The notes below the pieces were generated by a model. The model worked only from the letters and a program-made list of their open reading frames with translations. It ran no database searches and was not told where the DNA came from. Below, in pieces: positions 28,287 to 37,933 of a stretch of 64,000 bases of DNA (positions within the stretch are counted from its first letter, which is position 1; every line of letters starts with the position of its first letter). The position numbers were made by a program, and so were the translations under genes. Source of the stretch: VRUE01 sp035318745 (GTDB lineage: Bacteria > Actinomycetota > Thermoleophilia > Solirubrobacterales > 70-9); the NCBI GenBank assembly GCA_035318745.1, contig DATHEA010000031.1, positions 1 through 64,000 on the forward strand. The letters are read 5' to 3'.

Positions 28287-29282
28287 ATGACCACTGATTT
28301 TCAGGTCCCTCGTATAACCGCAGAGAAGGCGGATGACCGCCGCGGCACCTTCACCATCGAGCCCCTCGACAAGGGCTTCGGCTACACCTTCGGCAACGGG
28401 CTCCGTCGCGTCCTGCTCTCCTCGCTGGGCGGCGCTGCCGTCACCAGCGTTCGTATCGAGGGCGTCGCCCACGAGTTCTCCACGGTGCCGGGCGTCAAAG
28501 AGGACGTCACCGACGTCATCCTCAACCTGAAGGACCTCGTCGTCCGCATGCACACCGATGCCGACGAGGTCGAGGCGCCCCTCGTCGCCACCGGCCCCGG
28601 TGAGGTCAAGGCCAAGGACATCGACCTTCCCTCAGGAGTGGAGATCCTCAACCCAGACGCCCCGATCGCGACGCTGGAGAAAAAAACCAAGCTCGAGGTC
28701 TACCTGACGATCGGCCGCGGCCGCGGCTACTCGCCGGCTGAGGAAAACAAGTCCGACGACCAGCCGATCGGCGTCATCCCGATCGACTCGATCTTCTCGC
28801 CGATCCGCCGCACCTCCTACTCGGTCGCAACCGCCCGCGTGGGCCAGCGGACCGACTTCGACAAACTGACCCTGGAGTTGGAGACCGACGGCTCGATCGA
28901 GCCGGCTGCGGCCCTGCGTGAGGCCTCGGAGATCCTGATCAAGACTCTGGCTATCTTCACCGACGCCGAGCGGGTCGAGGAACTGACCGCTCGCGAGGCG
29001 ATCGCCGCTCCGCTCGCCGGTGGCGACGGACTGTCCGCCATAGGCGGCGGCGATGGGGCCGGTTCGGCGGCCAACAACGGCCTCGACGAGATCCTGATCG
29101 AGGAGCTGGAGCTCGGTGTGCGCTCCTACAACTGCCTCAAGCGGGCCGGCGTACAGACCGTCGGCGATCTCGTTCGCAAGACCCGTTCGGAGCTGAACGC
29201 GATCCCCAACTTCGGCTCGAAGTCGATCGACGAAGTAATCGAGACCCTGCAGTCGCGCGGCCTCGATCTGCAGGCAGACTGA
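28287..29282 (+). CDS. rpoA: RNA polymerase subunit alpha
   Basis: 331 residues. N-terminal dimerisation domain to about residue 230 (conserved NGLRRVLLSSLGGAAV and FSTVPGVKEDV). A Gly/Ala linker near residues 240-260 leads to the C-terminal DNA/activator-binding domain (ELGVRSYNCLKRAGVQTVGD to IDEVIETLQSRGL). Normal length and position before rplQ. Confidence 0.98.
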   Translation: MTTDFQVPRITAEKADDRRGTFTIEPLDKGFGYTFGNGLRRVLLSSLGGAAVTSVRIEGVAHEFSTVPGVKEDVTDVILNLKDLVVRMHTDADEVEAPLVATGPGEVKAKDIDLPSGVEILNPDAPIATLEKKTKLEVYLTIGRGRGYSPAEENKSDDQPIGVIPIDSIFSPIRRTSYSVATARVGQRTDFDKLTLELETDGSIEPAAALREASEILIKTLAIFTDAERVEELTAREAIAAPLAGGDGLSAIGGGDGAGSAANNGLDEILIEELELGVRSYNCLKRAGVQTVGDLVRKTRSELNAIPNFGSKSIDEVIETLQSRGLDLQAD

Positions 29283-29312
29283 GGAAGCGGCGAGAGCGAG
29301 CTAAGGAACCCG

Positions 29313-29666
29313 ATGCGCCACCGTAAGAAGCGAAACAAACTGAGTCGCAATGCGGCGCACCGGGAGTCGCTCCTGTCCAACCTCTCCAAGCAGCTGATCG
29401 AGCACGAGCGGATCAAGACCAGTCAGGCGAAGGCCAAGGCGGTCAAGCCCGAGGTCGAGCAGCTGATCACGCTCGCCAAGCGTGGCGACCTTCACGCCCG
29501 CCGGCAGGCGCTGGCGACGCTGCACAACGACAAGTTCATCGTGCACAAGCTGTTCGAGGAGGTCGCGCCGCGGTACGTCGAGCGGCCCGGCGGCTATACG
29601 CGGATCATCAAGCTTGGCCCGCGGCGCTCGGACAGCACCGAGATGGTCTATCTCGAGCTGGTCTGA
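29313..29666 (+). CDS. rplQ: 50S ribosomal protein L17 (bL17)
   Basis: 117 residues; N-terminus MRHRKKRNKLSRNAAHRESL and the conserved ERPGGYTRIIKLGPRRSDS near the end. Last gene of the alpha operon. truA is convergent 3 bp away, so the two transcripts must overlap or share a terminator; no hairpin is visible in the gap. Confidence 0.97.
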   Translation: MRHRKKRNKLSRNAAHRESLLSNLSKQLIEHERIKTSQAKAKAVKPEVEQLITLAKRGDLHARRQALATLHNDKFIVHKLFEEVAPRYVERPGGYTRIIKLGPRRSDSTEMVYLELV

Positions 29667-29669
29667 AGC

Positions 29670-30401
29670 TCAGTAGCTGACTGACTCAAGGTAGAGACCG
29701 TGGGGAGGGGCCGTGTCACCCGCCTCGGTTCGGGGAGCTCCTTCTAGGAGTTTCGTGAAGCTGGCTATGGACCGGCGGCCGTTGGCTGCTTCGAGCATCG
29801 TGCCGACCAGGATCCTCACCATGTTGCGCATGAAGGCGTCGGCGGTGATGCGGAAGGTAAGGGTGTCGTCTTCTTGCTCCCAGCCGGCCTGGGAGATGTT
29901 GCGGTCGAAGCGGATGTGGTTGGTCTGGGTCGGGGTGAAAGCGGTGAAGTCGTGATTGCCCGGGAGGGTTGCGGCACAGGCTTTGAGTGCGTCCAGGTCC
30001 AAGCGATAGGGCCACCAGAGCGCCCGCCCCCGCTCGAAGGGGCTCGGTGCGGAGCGGGTCAGCAGGCGATAGTGGTAACTGCGCGATTTGGCACTGTGCC
30101 GCGCGTCGAAGCCGTCCTCGACAACCGCTGCGGCGGTGACGGCGAGATCATCTGGCCCGACTCCATTGAGCCGCCGAGCCAGATCCTCCTTGACCTCGCC
30201 TGAGGCGACGAAGCTCGCAACCTGCCCCAGCGCATGCACGCCGGTATCCGTGCGCCCAGCCACAGTCAGCTGCACGGGCTCCCGCAGCACCGTAGCCAAA
30301 GCAGCCTCCAGCTCCCCCTGCACAGTCCGCAAGCCCGGTTGAGCTGCCCAGCCACGGAAGCTCGTCCCGTCATATTCGATGTCCAAGCGAACGGTCCTCA
30401 T
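29670..30401 (-). CDS. truA: tRNA pseudouridine synthase A
   Basis: Isomerises uridines 38-40 in tRNA anticodon arms. 243 residues from ATG 30401. The catalytic Asp lies in the AGRTDTGVHALGQV motif near residue 53. RNMVRILVGTMLE is conserved near the C-terminus. TACTCC (plus coordinates 30407-30412) lies 5 nt before the start, with no Shine-Dalgarno. The frame extends upstream to 30476 through repeat element D, which is not TruA. Confidence 0.94.
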   Translation of the reverse strand: MRTVRLDIEYDGTSFRGWAAQPGLRTVQGELEAALATVLREPVQLTVAGRTDTGVHALGQVASFVASGEVKEDLARRLNGVGPDDLAVTAAAVVEDGFDARHSAKSRSYHYRLLTRSAPSPFERGRALWWPYRLDLDALKACAATLPGNHDFTAFTPTQTNHIRFDRNISQAGWEQEDDTLTFRITADAFMRNMVRILVGTMLEAANGRRSIASFTKLLEGAPRTEAGDTAPPHGLYLESVSY

Positions 30402-30431
30402 AGCGCGGAGTATGCCCGCGCTGGCGGAGGA

Positions 30432-30544
30432 GGGGGAGGGGGTGTCCGGCCGGCAGCGGCGTCCTGTTTTTCGCACAGACCGCTCGGCGAGAGAAGCTGG
30501 GCGCGAGGCGAAAAACCCAGCAACGGCTGGACACCCCCTCCCCC
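30432..30544. repeat. Palindromic element D
   Basis: Arms 30432-30452 and 30524-30544 pair over 21 bp with one mismatch (GGGGGAGGGGGTGTCC core). The loop shares CAGCGGCGTCCT, CTCGGCGAGAGA and GGCGAAAAACCCAGCAAC-like stretches with element E. It lies between the divergent starts of truA and surE and ends about 5 bp before the -10-like TAGAAT of surE. Confidence 0.8.
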
Positions 30545-30564
30545 GTCCCTAGAATCGCCCTTCC

Positions 30565-31374
30565 ATGCGCGTGCTTCTGACCAACGACGACGGCATCTCG
30601 GCACCCGGCCTCCAGGCGGCCCGCCGCTCCCTGCGCGCGCTCGACGGGGTGGACGTCGACGTGATCGCACCCGACTCGAACCGCAGTGCCACCGCGCGCA
30701 GCATCACGACCCGCTCGCCGCTGACGGTCGAGGAGGTCGAGTTTGGCGATGGCGATCGGGGTTTTGCCACCGACGGCACCCCGGTCGATTGCGTCCGTTT
30801 CGCCGAGCTTGGTCTGGTCGGCCACCGGCCAGACCTGATCGTCTCCGGGATCAATCACGGCGCCAACCTCGGTGACGACATCACCTACTCCGGCACCGTT
30901 GCCGCCGCATTCGAGGGAATCGTGCTCGGCATTCCGGCGGTGGCGATCTCTCAGCAGTCCTCCGGCGGCGGCATGGGCTATGTCAGCGGCCGCTTCGACT
31001 TCTCGGTTGCGGCCGCGTTTGTCGCTCAGCTCATCGCCGCGCTGGGGGACGAGCCGATGCCACCGAAGACGCTGATCAACGTCAACTGCCCCGCCGGCGA
31101 GCCGACCGGAATCGAGGTGACCAAGCTCGGCAAACGCGTCTACAACGACGAGCTGAAGCTCGTCTCCGAGGACAGGGACGGCCGCCGCCGCTATGAGATC
31201 TACGGCTGGCAGCCCGGCTTCGAGGAGCTCGAGGGCTCCGACCTGATGGCGGTCTCGCAGGGGCGGATCGCGGTCACGCCGATCCACTTCGACCTCACCG
31301 ACCACGGTGGCCTGGAGCGACTGCGAGGCTGGCGCTTCGAGGAGATGCTGGCCGCCTGCGCCCCGGCGGCGTGA
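30565..31374 (+). CDS. surE: 5'/3'-nucleotidase SurE
   Basis: Metal-dependent nucleoside monophosphatase, 269 residues. The N-terminal LLTNDDGISAPGL carries the metal-binding Asp pair; SGINHGANLGDDITYSGTV and the conserved Asn/Ser around it complete the site. TAGAAT (30550-30555) lies 9 nt before the ATG with no Shine-Dalgarno. The stop overlaps the ligA GTG, so the genes form an operon. Confidence 0.93.
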   Translation: MRVLLTNDDGISAPGLQAARRSLRALDGVDVDVIAPDSNRSATARSITTRSPLTVEEVEFGDGDRGFATDGTPVDCVRFAELGLVGHRPDLIVSGINHGANLGDDITYSGTVAAAFEGIVLGIPAVAISQQSSGGGMGYVSGRFDFSVAAAFVAQLIAALGDEPMPPKTLINVNCPAGEPTGIEVTKLGKRVYNDELKLVSEDRDGRRRYEIYGWQPGFEELEGSDLMAVSQGRIAVTPIHFDLTDHGGLERLRGWRFEEMLAACAPAA

Positions 31375-33401
31375 GCGAGGTCGACGCACAGCGCGCTGCC
31401 GAGCTGCGGCAGGAGCTGGAGCGCCATAACCGGCTCTACTACGTCCTCGACGAACCCGAGGTCGGCGATGACGAGTACGACGTGCTGCTCGACGAGCTGC
31501 GGGCGATCGAGGCTGACAACCCAGAGCTGCGCACGCCGGACTCGCCGACGCAGCGGGTCGGGGCGCCGCCGCTCGACCGCTTCGAGCAGGTCGAGCACGT
31601 CGAGCAGATGCTCTCGCTGGGCAACGCGCGAAACGAGGAGGAGCTCCGCGCCTGGGAGAGCCGGCTTGCCAACCACCTCAAGCGCCTCGACATCACCGCC
31701 TCGGAGTTCAGCTACACGACCGAGCCCAAGATCGACGGTCTGGCGATCTCGCTGACTTACGAGAACGGCGTGCTCGTGCGCGGCGCCACCCGTGGCGACG
31801 GCCGTGTCGGCGAGGACGTGACCCAGAACCTGCGCACGATCGGCTCGGTGCCCTTGCGAATCCTCGACGCGCCCGAGCTGATCGAAGTTCGCGGCGAGGT
31901 CTACCTGCCGATCGCGGCATTCAAAGCCCTCAACGAGCGCCGGGCCGAAGCCGAGGAACCGACCTTCGCCAACCCGCGCAACTCGGCCGCGGGCTCGATC
32001 CGCCAGCTCGACCCGGCGCTGGCGGCCGAACGACCGCTCTCGACCTGGTGCTATGGGATCGGCGCGGTCCGCGGGCTCGACCTCGCCACCCATATGGACG
32101 AGGTCGCTTGGTTGAACGAACGCGGCTTCAAGGTTAACCCCGACACCGCGCACCACCGCGGGGTGGAGGGGGTGGTCGAGCGCTGCCACTGGTGGGAGGA
32201 GCGGCGCGAGGCGCTTGACTACGAGATCGACGGCGTCGTCGTCAAGGTCGACGAGCGAGCACTATGGCGCGAGCTGGGCGTGGTCGGGCGCGAGCCCCGC
32301 TGGGCGATCGCCTGGAAGTTCCCGCCGACGACGGCGACGACGAGGATGAACAGCGTCGTCTGGAACGTCGGCCGCACCGGCCACCTGGTGCCGTTCGCGA
32401 TGCTGGAGCCCGTCCATGTCGGCGGTGTCACCGTCAGCACGGCGACGCTCCACAACGAGGAGGACCTTGCCCGCAAGGACGTCCGCGTCGGCGACGAGGT
32501 CGTGGTGATGCGGGCCGGCGACGTGATCCCACAGGTCGTTGCCCCGATGGTCCAGAAACGGGAGAACAAGAGCGCCCGCAAGCCGAGGCCGCCGAAGCGG
32601 TGTCCCGCCTGCGGCACGGAGACTGTCAAGCCCGAGGGGGCGGTGTTCACGATCTGCCCCAACCGCACCGGCTGTCCGGGCCAGTCCTTCCAGCATGTGA
32701 AGCACTTCGTCAGCAAGGGGGCGATGGACATCGACGGCTTCGGGGAGAAGCAGGCGATGCGCTTCCTCGAGGAAGGCCTGATCGGCGACGTCGCCGACAT
32801 CTACGACCTGACCGAGGAGCAGCTCGTGGGCATGGACCGCTTCGCCGAGATCTCCGCCCGCAACCTGCTGGCGGCGATCGACGCTTCGCGCTCGCGTCCC
32901 TTCAAACGCGTTCTTTACGCCCTCGGGCTGCCTGGAGTGGGTTACGTCACCGCGGAGGCGCTCGCCGACCACTTTGGCTCGATCGACGCGCTGCACGAGG
33001 CCGACCCCGAGGCGATCGAGGAGGTCGAGGGTGTCGGGCCGATCATGGCGGTGCAGATCGCCGAGTCGCTCGCCGACGAGCCGACCTGGCAGCTGGTCGA
33101 GAAGCTGCGGCAGAAGGGTCTGCGCCTCGAGCAGGACGCCTCGGAACGGCGCCCCGAAGGCGGGCCGCTGGAGGGGAGGACCCTGGTGCTGACCGGCACG
33201 CTGCCCGAGCTGACCCGTGAGGAGGCGGCAGCGCTGGTCAAGGCTGCCGGCGGCAAGGTGGTCAACTCGGTCTCGAAGAAAACCGACTATGTCGTCGCCG
33301 GCGAGAACCCGGGTTCGAAGCTGGCCAAAGCGGAGAAACTGGAGGAGGTCGAGGTCATCGACGAAGCTGGTCTTCGTGCCCTCCTGGAGGGCGGCTCTTA
33401 G
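31371..33401 (+). CDS. ligA: NAD-dependent DNA ligase
   Basis: Joins nicks during replication and repair. 676 residues, normal length. Adenylation-site Lys120 in TEPKIDGLAIS; OB fold; zinc finger with CPAC near 408-411 and Cys in ICPNRTGCPG; helix-hairpin-helix repeats (GLPGVGYV, VEGVGPIMA); C-terminal BRCT from about residue 595 (GRTLVLTGTLPELTREEA). GTG start overlapping surE (GTGA). Confidence 0.97.
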   Translation: MSEVDAQRAAELRQELERHNRLYYVLDEPEVGDDEYDVLLDELRAIEADNPELRTPDSPTQRVGAPPLDRFEQVEHVEQMLSLGNARNEEELRAWESRLANHLKRLDITASEFSYTTEPKIDGLAISLTYENGVLVRGATRGDGRVGEDVTQNLRTIGSVPLRILDAPELIEVRGEVYLPIAAFKALNERRAEAEEPTFANPRNSAAGSIRQLDPALAAERPLSTWCYGIGAVRGLDLATHMDEVAWLNERGFKVNPDTAHHRGVEGVVERCHWWEERREALDYEIDGVVVKVDERALWRELGVVGREPRWAIAWKFPPTTATTRMNSVVWNVGRTGHLVPFAMLEPVHVGGVTVSTATLHNEEDLARKDVRVGDEVVVMRAGDVIPQVVAPMVQKRENKSARKPRPPKRCPACGTETVKPEGAVFTICPNRTGCPGQSFQHVKHFVSKGAMDIDGFGEKQAMRFLEEGLIGDVADIYDLTEEQLVGMDRFAEISARNLLAAIDASRSRPFKRVLYALGLPGVGYVTAEALADHFGSIDALHEADPEAIEEVEGVGPIMAVQIAESLADEPTWQLVEKLRQKGLRLEQDASERRPEGGPLEGRTLVLTGTLPELTREEAAALVKAAGGKVVNSVSKKTDYVVAGENPGSKLAKAEKLEEVEVIDEAGLRALLEGGS

Positions 33402-33404
33402 GCC

Positions 33405-34643
33405 TCAGTAGGAAGCGACCAGGGCGGCGATCTTGTCCTGCTCGTAGTGGGCCAAGGAGAGGTCGCCGACGCTGTTCATCAGGATCGAGAAGACCATGAT
33501 CCGGCCGCTGCGGTTGAAGCAGTAGCCCGAGAGGGCGCTCACTGCGGTCAGGGTGCCGGTCTTGGTGCGGCAGCGGCCGTAGGCGGGGGTTCCGTGCATC
33601 CGGTCGGCAACGGTTCCTTCGTGCCCGGCAAGCGCCAGGTCCTGGATGAATTCGTCGCCGACCCCCGTCCCGCGCATTGCCTGCAGGAGGCCCACGACCT
33701 GGGACGGAGAGGCGCGGTTACCGCGGGTCAGGCCGGAGCCGTCGATCGCCTGGATACCCGAGCCCTGGCCGCGAGCGAAGCGCTCGATCACGTTCGTTCC
33801 GGCCTGGGTGGTTCCGGCGCCGCCGAAGTGGGCGCCGAGCAGCTTCGCAAGCATCTCGGCGAAGAAGTTGTTCGAATAGACGTCGGTCGCCTCGATCAGG
33901 CGCGACATCGTCGGCGAGCGCACGGTGGCGAGCGGGTCCGCGCCGGCAGGCGTCGCGCCGCGTGCCACCCCGGCCCGGATCGAGATGCCGGCCGAGCGCA
34001 GCGCCCCTGCCAGCTTCGTCGCCGCGAGCGTCGCCGGGTCCGAGGCGAAGCCTTGGGAGATCGAGCCGCGGTAGCCGGAGTCGAAGGAGAGGCCGGAGAG
34101 CGGCCCGATGTACGGGCTAGTCCCGTAACCGGAGTCGGCCACACCGCGGACCCGATCGAAAACCGTGTCGTCGGCGTAGAGGCGGCCGGTGACGGCAGTC
34201 ACCCCCGCGGCTTGGAGCTGGCTCCCGAGTCCGAAGAGGTTGGTCCCCAGCCCACCGCCATAGCGATCATAAAAGGAAGGGATTCCGAGCGCCGGATCGC
34301 CCCCGCCCTGCAGGTAGAGGCTGCCATGCAGGACGCCGTTGAAACCGATCGTCCCATCGGTGAGCAGCTTCGTCGCGATCCGGTATTCGGGGCCGAAGCG
34401 GAAGAGAGCGGTGGACGTCGTGAAGAGCTTCGTATTCGAAGCAAGCGTTCGCGGCGTCTTCGCGGCCCGCGCGCAGACAGGCTTGCCGCTTCCCGCATCG
34501 ATCACAAACAACCCGCTGGCCGATCCGCCCCCATAGACCAACCGTTCCCGCATCTGCCCGCAGGCGTTGCCGGCCCCGCTCGCCCCCACAGGCAGGAGAA
34601 GCAGAACAGCTAGTAGGCCGAAGAGAATCGACACCCGTCTCAT
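33405..34643 (-). CDS. dacB: D-alanyl-D-alanine carboxypeptidase/endopeptidase (PBP4 type, family S13)
   Basis: Trims or cleaves peptidoglycan peptides outside the membrane. 412 residues from ATG 34643. N-terminal signal peptide (ILFGLLAVLLLLPVGASG). Active-site motifs: S69-N-T-K72, SNN in VYSNNFFAE, and KTG in RTKTGTLTAV. The order and spacing fit the S13 family with its inserted domains. The frame reads further upstream through palindromic element E, which is not part of the protein. It is convergent with ligA, 3 bp apart. Confidence 0.9.
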   Translation of the reverse strand: MRRVSILFGLLAVLLLLPVGASGAGNACGQMRERLVYGGGSASGLFVIDAGSGKPVCARAAKTPRTLASNTKLFTTSTALFRFGPEYRIATKLLTDGTIGFNGVLHGSLYLQGGGDPALGIPSFYDRYGGGLGTNLFGLGSQLQAAGVTAVTGRLYADDTVFDRVRGVADSGYGTSPYIGPLSGLSFDSGYRGSISQGFASDPATLAATKLAGALRSAGISIRAGVARGATPAGADPLATVRSPTMSRLIEATDVYSNNFFAEMLAKLLGAHFGGAGTTQAGTNVIERFARGQGSGIQAIDGSGLTRGNRASPSQVVGLLQAMRGTGVGDEFIQDLALAGHEGTVADRMHGTPAYGRCRTKTGTLTAVSALSGYCFNRSGRIMVFSILMNSVGDLSLAHYEQDKIAALVASY

Positions 34644-34695
34644 AGCTAGTTGCAACACGAGAACGACGCAAGGTAGCGGGGTCCTCGGCCGAAGA

Positions 34696-34815
34696 GGGAG
34701 GGAAGGGGGTGTCCGGTCGGGCAGCGGCGTCCTCTTTTCGCCCCACCCGCTCAGCGAGAGATGCACACGCGGCTGGCGAAAACCCAGCAACCGACCGGAC
34801 ACCCCCTTCCCTCCC
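34696..34815. repeat. Palindromic element E (25-bp perfect arms)
   Basis: Arms 34696-34720 and 34791-34815 are perfect complements over 25 bp (GGGAGGGAAGGGGGTGTCC outward part). The loop resembles that of element D. It lies between the divergent starts of the PBP4 and patatin genes. Confidence 0.88.
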
Positions 34816-34849
34816 AAAACCAACCCGCCCGCCCTCTCTGGGATAATCC

Positions 34850-36103
34850 ATGTTTATGGGCAAGGTCGTCGATATCGAGACCCCCACCCGTCGTAAACGG
34901 GTCAAGGGTCGCAAGCGGCCTTCGAAGACCGCCCTGGTCCTCGGTGGCGGCGGCTTCACCGGCGGCGTCTACGAGATCGGTGCCCTGCGCGCACTCGACC
35001 TGCTCGCGGTCAACAGCACCGTCAACAGCTTCGACGTCTACGTCGGCACCAGCGCCGGCTCCTTCGTCGCCACGATGCTCGCCAATGGCGTCACCCCCGA
35101 CGAAATGATGCAGGTGATCAACAAGCGGGTGGAGTCGGAGCTCGACGATCTCGACCTCGACAAGGTGCTGAAGTTCAACTACTTCGGCTTCCTGCAGAAG
35201 GCCGCGATGCTGCCGCTGCGCTCGCTCGAGCTGATGCGCAGGCTGGTCCAGATGGGGGACTTCTCGGCGATCGACATCGGCGTCGGTCTCGCCGAGGCAC
35301 TGCCAACCGGTATCTACTCAGGTGGGGGAATCGCCGACTACGTCGAGCAGGCGCTCGCCGACGCCGGCCGCATCAACGACTTCCGCCGGCTCGACAAAGA
35401 GCTCTACCTGACCGCGACCGACCTCGATACCTGCGAGCGCCTGGTCTTCGGCGAGGAGGGCTGGGACGACGTGCCGATATCGAAGGCGATCGAGTGCTCG
35501 ACCGCGCTGCCGATCGTCTACAAGCCGGTCGACCTGAAGGGCCGGCAGCTGGTCGACGGCGGCATCCGCTCGACCACCAACGTCGACATCGCGGTCGAGA
35601 AGGGCGCCAAGTTCATCATCGTGGTGAACCCACTCGTGCCCTATGTCAACGACTTCGAACAGACGATCCCGACGGTGTTCGGGACCCGCGTGCGCCGGGT
35701 CTCCGACATGGGGCTGCCGGCGATCGCCAACCAGACCTTCCGCTTGATCGCTCACGCCCGCCTGCACGAGGCCGTGGCCCGCTGGCAGGAGAAGTACCCG
35801 GGGGTCGACATCATCCTGGTCGAGCCCGAGCCCAACGACGAGTTGATGTTCGGCACGCCGATCATGGACTACTCTCGACGGCTGAAGATCGCCCGCCACG
35901 GCTTCGAGTCCGTCACCGCCACCCTCGCCCAGGATTACGATCGCTACAAGGAGATCGCCGAGCGCCACGGGCTCGAGATCTCCGAGCGACGAGTGCGCCG
36001 TGCGGTCGAGCGCGCCTCCAAAGAGGAGCCGGAGCAAGCCTCGGCCTGGCGCCGGGTGCTGGAGCAGACGACCTCGGCACTGCTTCGCGGTGAGGCCTCC
36101 TGA
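34850..36103 (+). CDS. Patatin-like phospholipase
   Basis: Predicted serine lipid acyl hydrolase, 417 residues. Oxyanion motif GGGGFTGG near residues 32-39, nucleophile Ser68 in GTSAG, and the catalytic Asp in VDGGIRS near residue 234 are all present. No signal peptide, so probably cytosolic or membrane-peripheral. GATAAT (34842-34847) lies 2 nt before ATG 34850 and 8 nt before a second ATG at 34856; the latter would be the leaderless start. A C-terminal region of about 100 residues is charged and helical. The physiological substrate is unknown. Confidence 0.88.
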   Translation: MFMGKVVDIETPTRRKRVKGRKRPSKTALVLGGGGFTGGVYEIGALRALDLLAVNSTVNSFDVYVGTSAGSFVATMLANGVTPDEMMQVINKRVESELDDLDLDKVLKFNYFGFLQKAAMLPLRSLELMRRLVQMGDFSAIDIGVGLAEALPTGIYSGGGIADYVEQALADAGRINDFRRLDKELYLTATDLDTCERLVFGEEGWDDVPISKAIECSTALPIVYKPVDLKGRQLVDGGIRSTTNVDIAVEKGAKFIIVVNPLVPYVNDFEQTIPTVFGTRVRRVSDMGLPAIANQTFRLIAHARLHEAVARWQEKYPGVDIILVEPEPNDELMFGTPIMDYSRRLKIARHGFESVTATLAQDYDRYKEIAERHGLEISERRVRRAVERASKEEPEQASAWRRVLEQTTSALLRGEAS

Positions 36104-36114
36104 GGCTCTAAGCC

Positions 36115-37899
36115 TCAGCCCGCGTAGAGCTGCTCGATCTCGTGCTGGTGCTTGTCGGCGACGACGGCGCGCTTGACCTTCAGGGTCGGGGTCAGCTCGC
36201 CGCTTTCCTGTGAGAGGTCCTGAGGGAGGATTGCGATCTTCTTGACCTGCTCGACCCTTGCGAATTTCTCGTTGACTTTGGCCAGGTGTGCCTCGATTGC
36301 CTCGCGCACGCCGCCGTTGGCGGAGAGCTGCGCCGGATCCTCGGGCAGGGCGTGCTCCTTGGCGTAGGCGGTTGCTTCTTCGGGATCGAGCGTGACCAGA
36401 GCCACCAGGTAGGGTCGCCGGTCGCCGACGACGACGCACTGGGAGACCAGCGGGTGCTGCTTGATCTCGCCCTCGAGGTTGGCCGGCGTGATGTTCTTGC
36501 CACCGGCGGTGATGATGATGTCCTTTTTGCGCCCGGTGATCGTGATGAAGCCGTCGGCGTCGATCGAGCCGAGGTCGCCGGTGTGAAGCCAGCCGTTGAC
36601 GATCGTCTCGCGGGTCGCCTCCTCGTTCTTGTAGTAGCCCTGGAAGACGTTGGGACCCTTGACCAGGATCTCGCCGTCCTCGGCGATCTTGATCTCGCAG
36701 CCGGGGAAGGGTTTGCCGATCGTGCCGATCTTGAAGTCATCCGGCGAGGAGATCGTCGCCGCGGTCGACGTCTCGGTCATCCCCCAGCCCTCGAGCACGA
36801 GCACTCCGGCGGCGTCGAAGAAGCGCAGGATGTCGGGGCTGATCGGTGCGGCGCCGGAGACCGCAAGACGCAGCTTGCCGCCGAAGAGGCCGCGGATTTT
36901 CGAGAGGACTTTCTTGTCGGCGAACTCGTACTGCTTGCGCAGCAGGAAGCCTGGTTTGCGGCCAGCTCGTTCGGCCTGGCGCATCTTGCCGCCGACCCGT
37001 ATCGACCAGTCGAAGACCGCCTTTTTGATGCCGCCCTCTTTTTCCATGCTGCTGGTCGCGAGGGTGTAGATCTTCTCGAAGATCCGCGGCACCGAGGGGA
37101 AGTAGGTCGGTTTCAGTTCGGCCAGGTTGGGCATGATCTTCAGCGGGTCGCGCTCCCAGTAGGCGATCGTCGCGCCGAGGTCGAAGCTGCCCAGCTGGAT
37201 CAGCAGGGCGAAGGAATGGGCGAGGGGGAGATAGAGGTAGGTGACGTCTTCGCCCTCGATCACGCTGGTCTCGTTGACCATGTCGAGCATCGCCCGGTAG
37301 TTGCCATGGGAGATCACGCAGCCCTTCGGCGGCCCGGTCGTCCCCGACGTGTAGATGAAGGTGCAGATGTCCTCCGGAGTGACTGCCTGCCAGAGTCGCT
37401 CCCACTCCCCGGCGTCACGGGTGGCGCCGCGCGAGGACAGATCCTCAAGGGAGATCGCGTCGTCGCTGGTGCCAGTCATCCTCACCACCTGCTCCAGCAA
37501 CGGAAGTTGGTCGCGGACGGCGCGGATCTTCTCCAGCTGTTCGTCGTCCTCGACCACGACGACCTTGGTGTCGGAGTTCTCCAACACGTACTGGCACTCC
37601 TCGGGCGAGTTGGTCTGATAGATCGGCACGACGGTGGCGCCGATCGAGAGCGCGGCGAAATCGAAGTAGGTCCACTCCGGGCGGGTGTTGGCGAGGATCG
37701 AGACCTTGTCGCCCTTGGTGACACCGAGGTCGACCAGGCCGAGGGCGAGCTTGCGGACCGTCTCCTCAACCTCGACGAAGCTGCGCTTCACCCACTCCTC
37801 GCCGTCCCTGAACTGGATCGCCGGGGCGCTGCCGTAGACCTTCGCGGCTCGCGGAAGCAGGTCCGCGAGCGTGACCGATTTGGTTCCCCGCTCCTCCAC
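36115..37899 (-). CDS. fadD: Long-chain acyl-CoA ligase (AMP-forming)
   Basis: Activates fatty acids to acyl-CoA through an acyl-AMP. 594 residues. AMP-binding motif YTSGTTGPPKG near residues 189-199, GWGMTETSTA and the hinge/Asp motif GWLHTGDLG; the C-terminal Lys domain ITAGGKNITPANLE is complete. GTG start; TAGACT (plus coordinates 37907-37912) lies 7 nt upstream. The architecture with a long insert resembles the FAA1/FadD15 class. It is convergent with the patatin gene, so lipid hydrolysis and reactivation may be linked, but that is only inference. Confidence 0.9.
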   Translation of the reverse strand: MEERGTKSVTLADLLPRAAKVYGSAPAIQFRDGEEWVKRSFVEVEETVRKLALGLVDLGVTKGDKVSILANTRPEWTYFDFAALSIGATVVPIYQTNSPEECQYVLENSDTKVVVVEDDEQLEKIRAVRDQLPLLEQVVRMTGTSDDAISLEDLSSRGATRDAGEWERLWQAVTPEDICTFIYTSGTTGPPKGCVISHGNYRAMLDMVNETSVIEGEDVTYLYLPLAHSFALLIQLGSFDLGATIAYWERDPLKIMPNLAELKPTYFPSVPRIFEKIYTLATSSMEKEGGIKKAVFDWSIRVGGKMRQAERAGRKPGFLLRKQYEFADKKVLSKIRGLFGGKLRLAVSGAAPISPDILRFFDAAGVLVLEGWGMTETSTAATISSPDDFKIGTIGKPFPGCEIKIAEDGEILVKGPNVFQGYYKNEEATRETIVNGWLHTGDLGSIDADGFITITGRKKDIIITAGGKNITPANLEGEIKQHPLVSQCVVVGDRRPYLVALVTLDPEEATAYAKEHALPEDPAQLSANGGVREAIEAHLAKVNEKFARVEQVKKIAILPQDLSQESGELTPTLKVKRAVVADKHQHEIEQLYAG

Positions 37900-37933
37900 G
37901 GCGGGGAGTCTAGTGGACGGTTACCGAGGGGTC

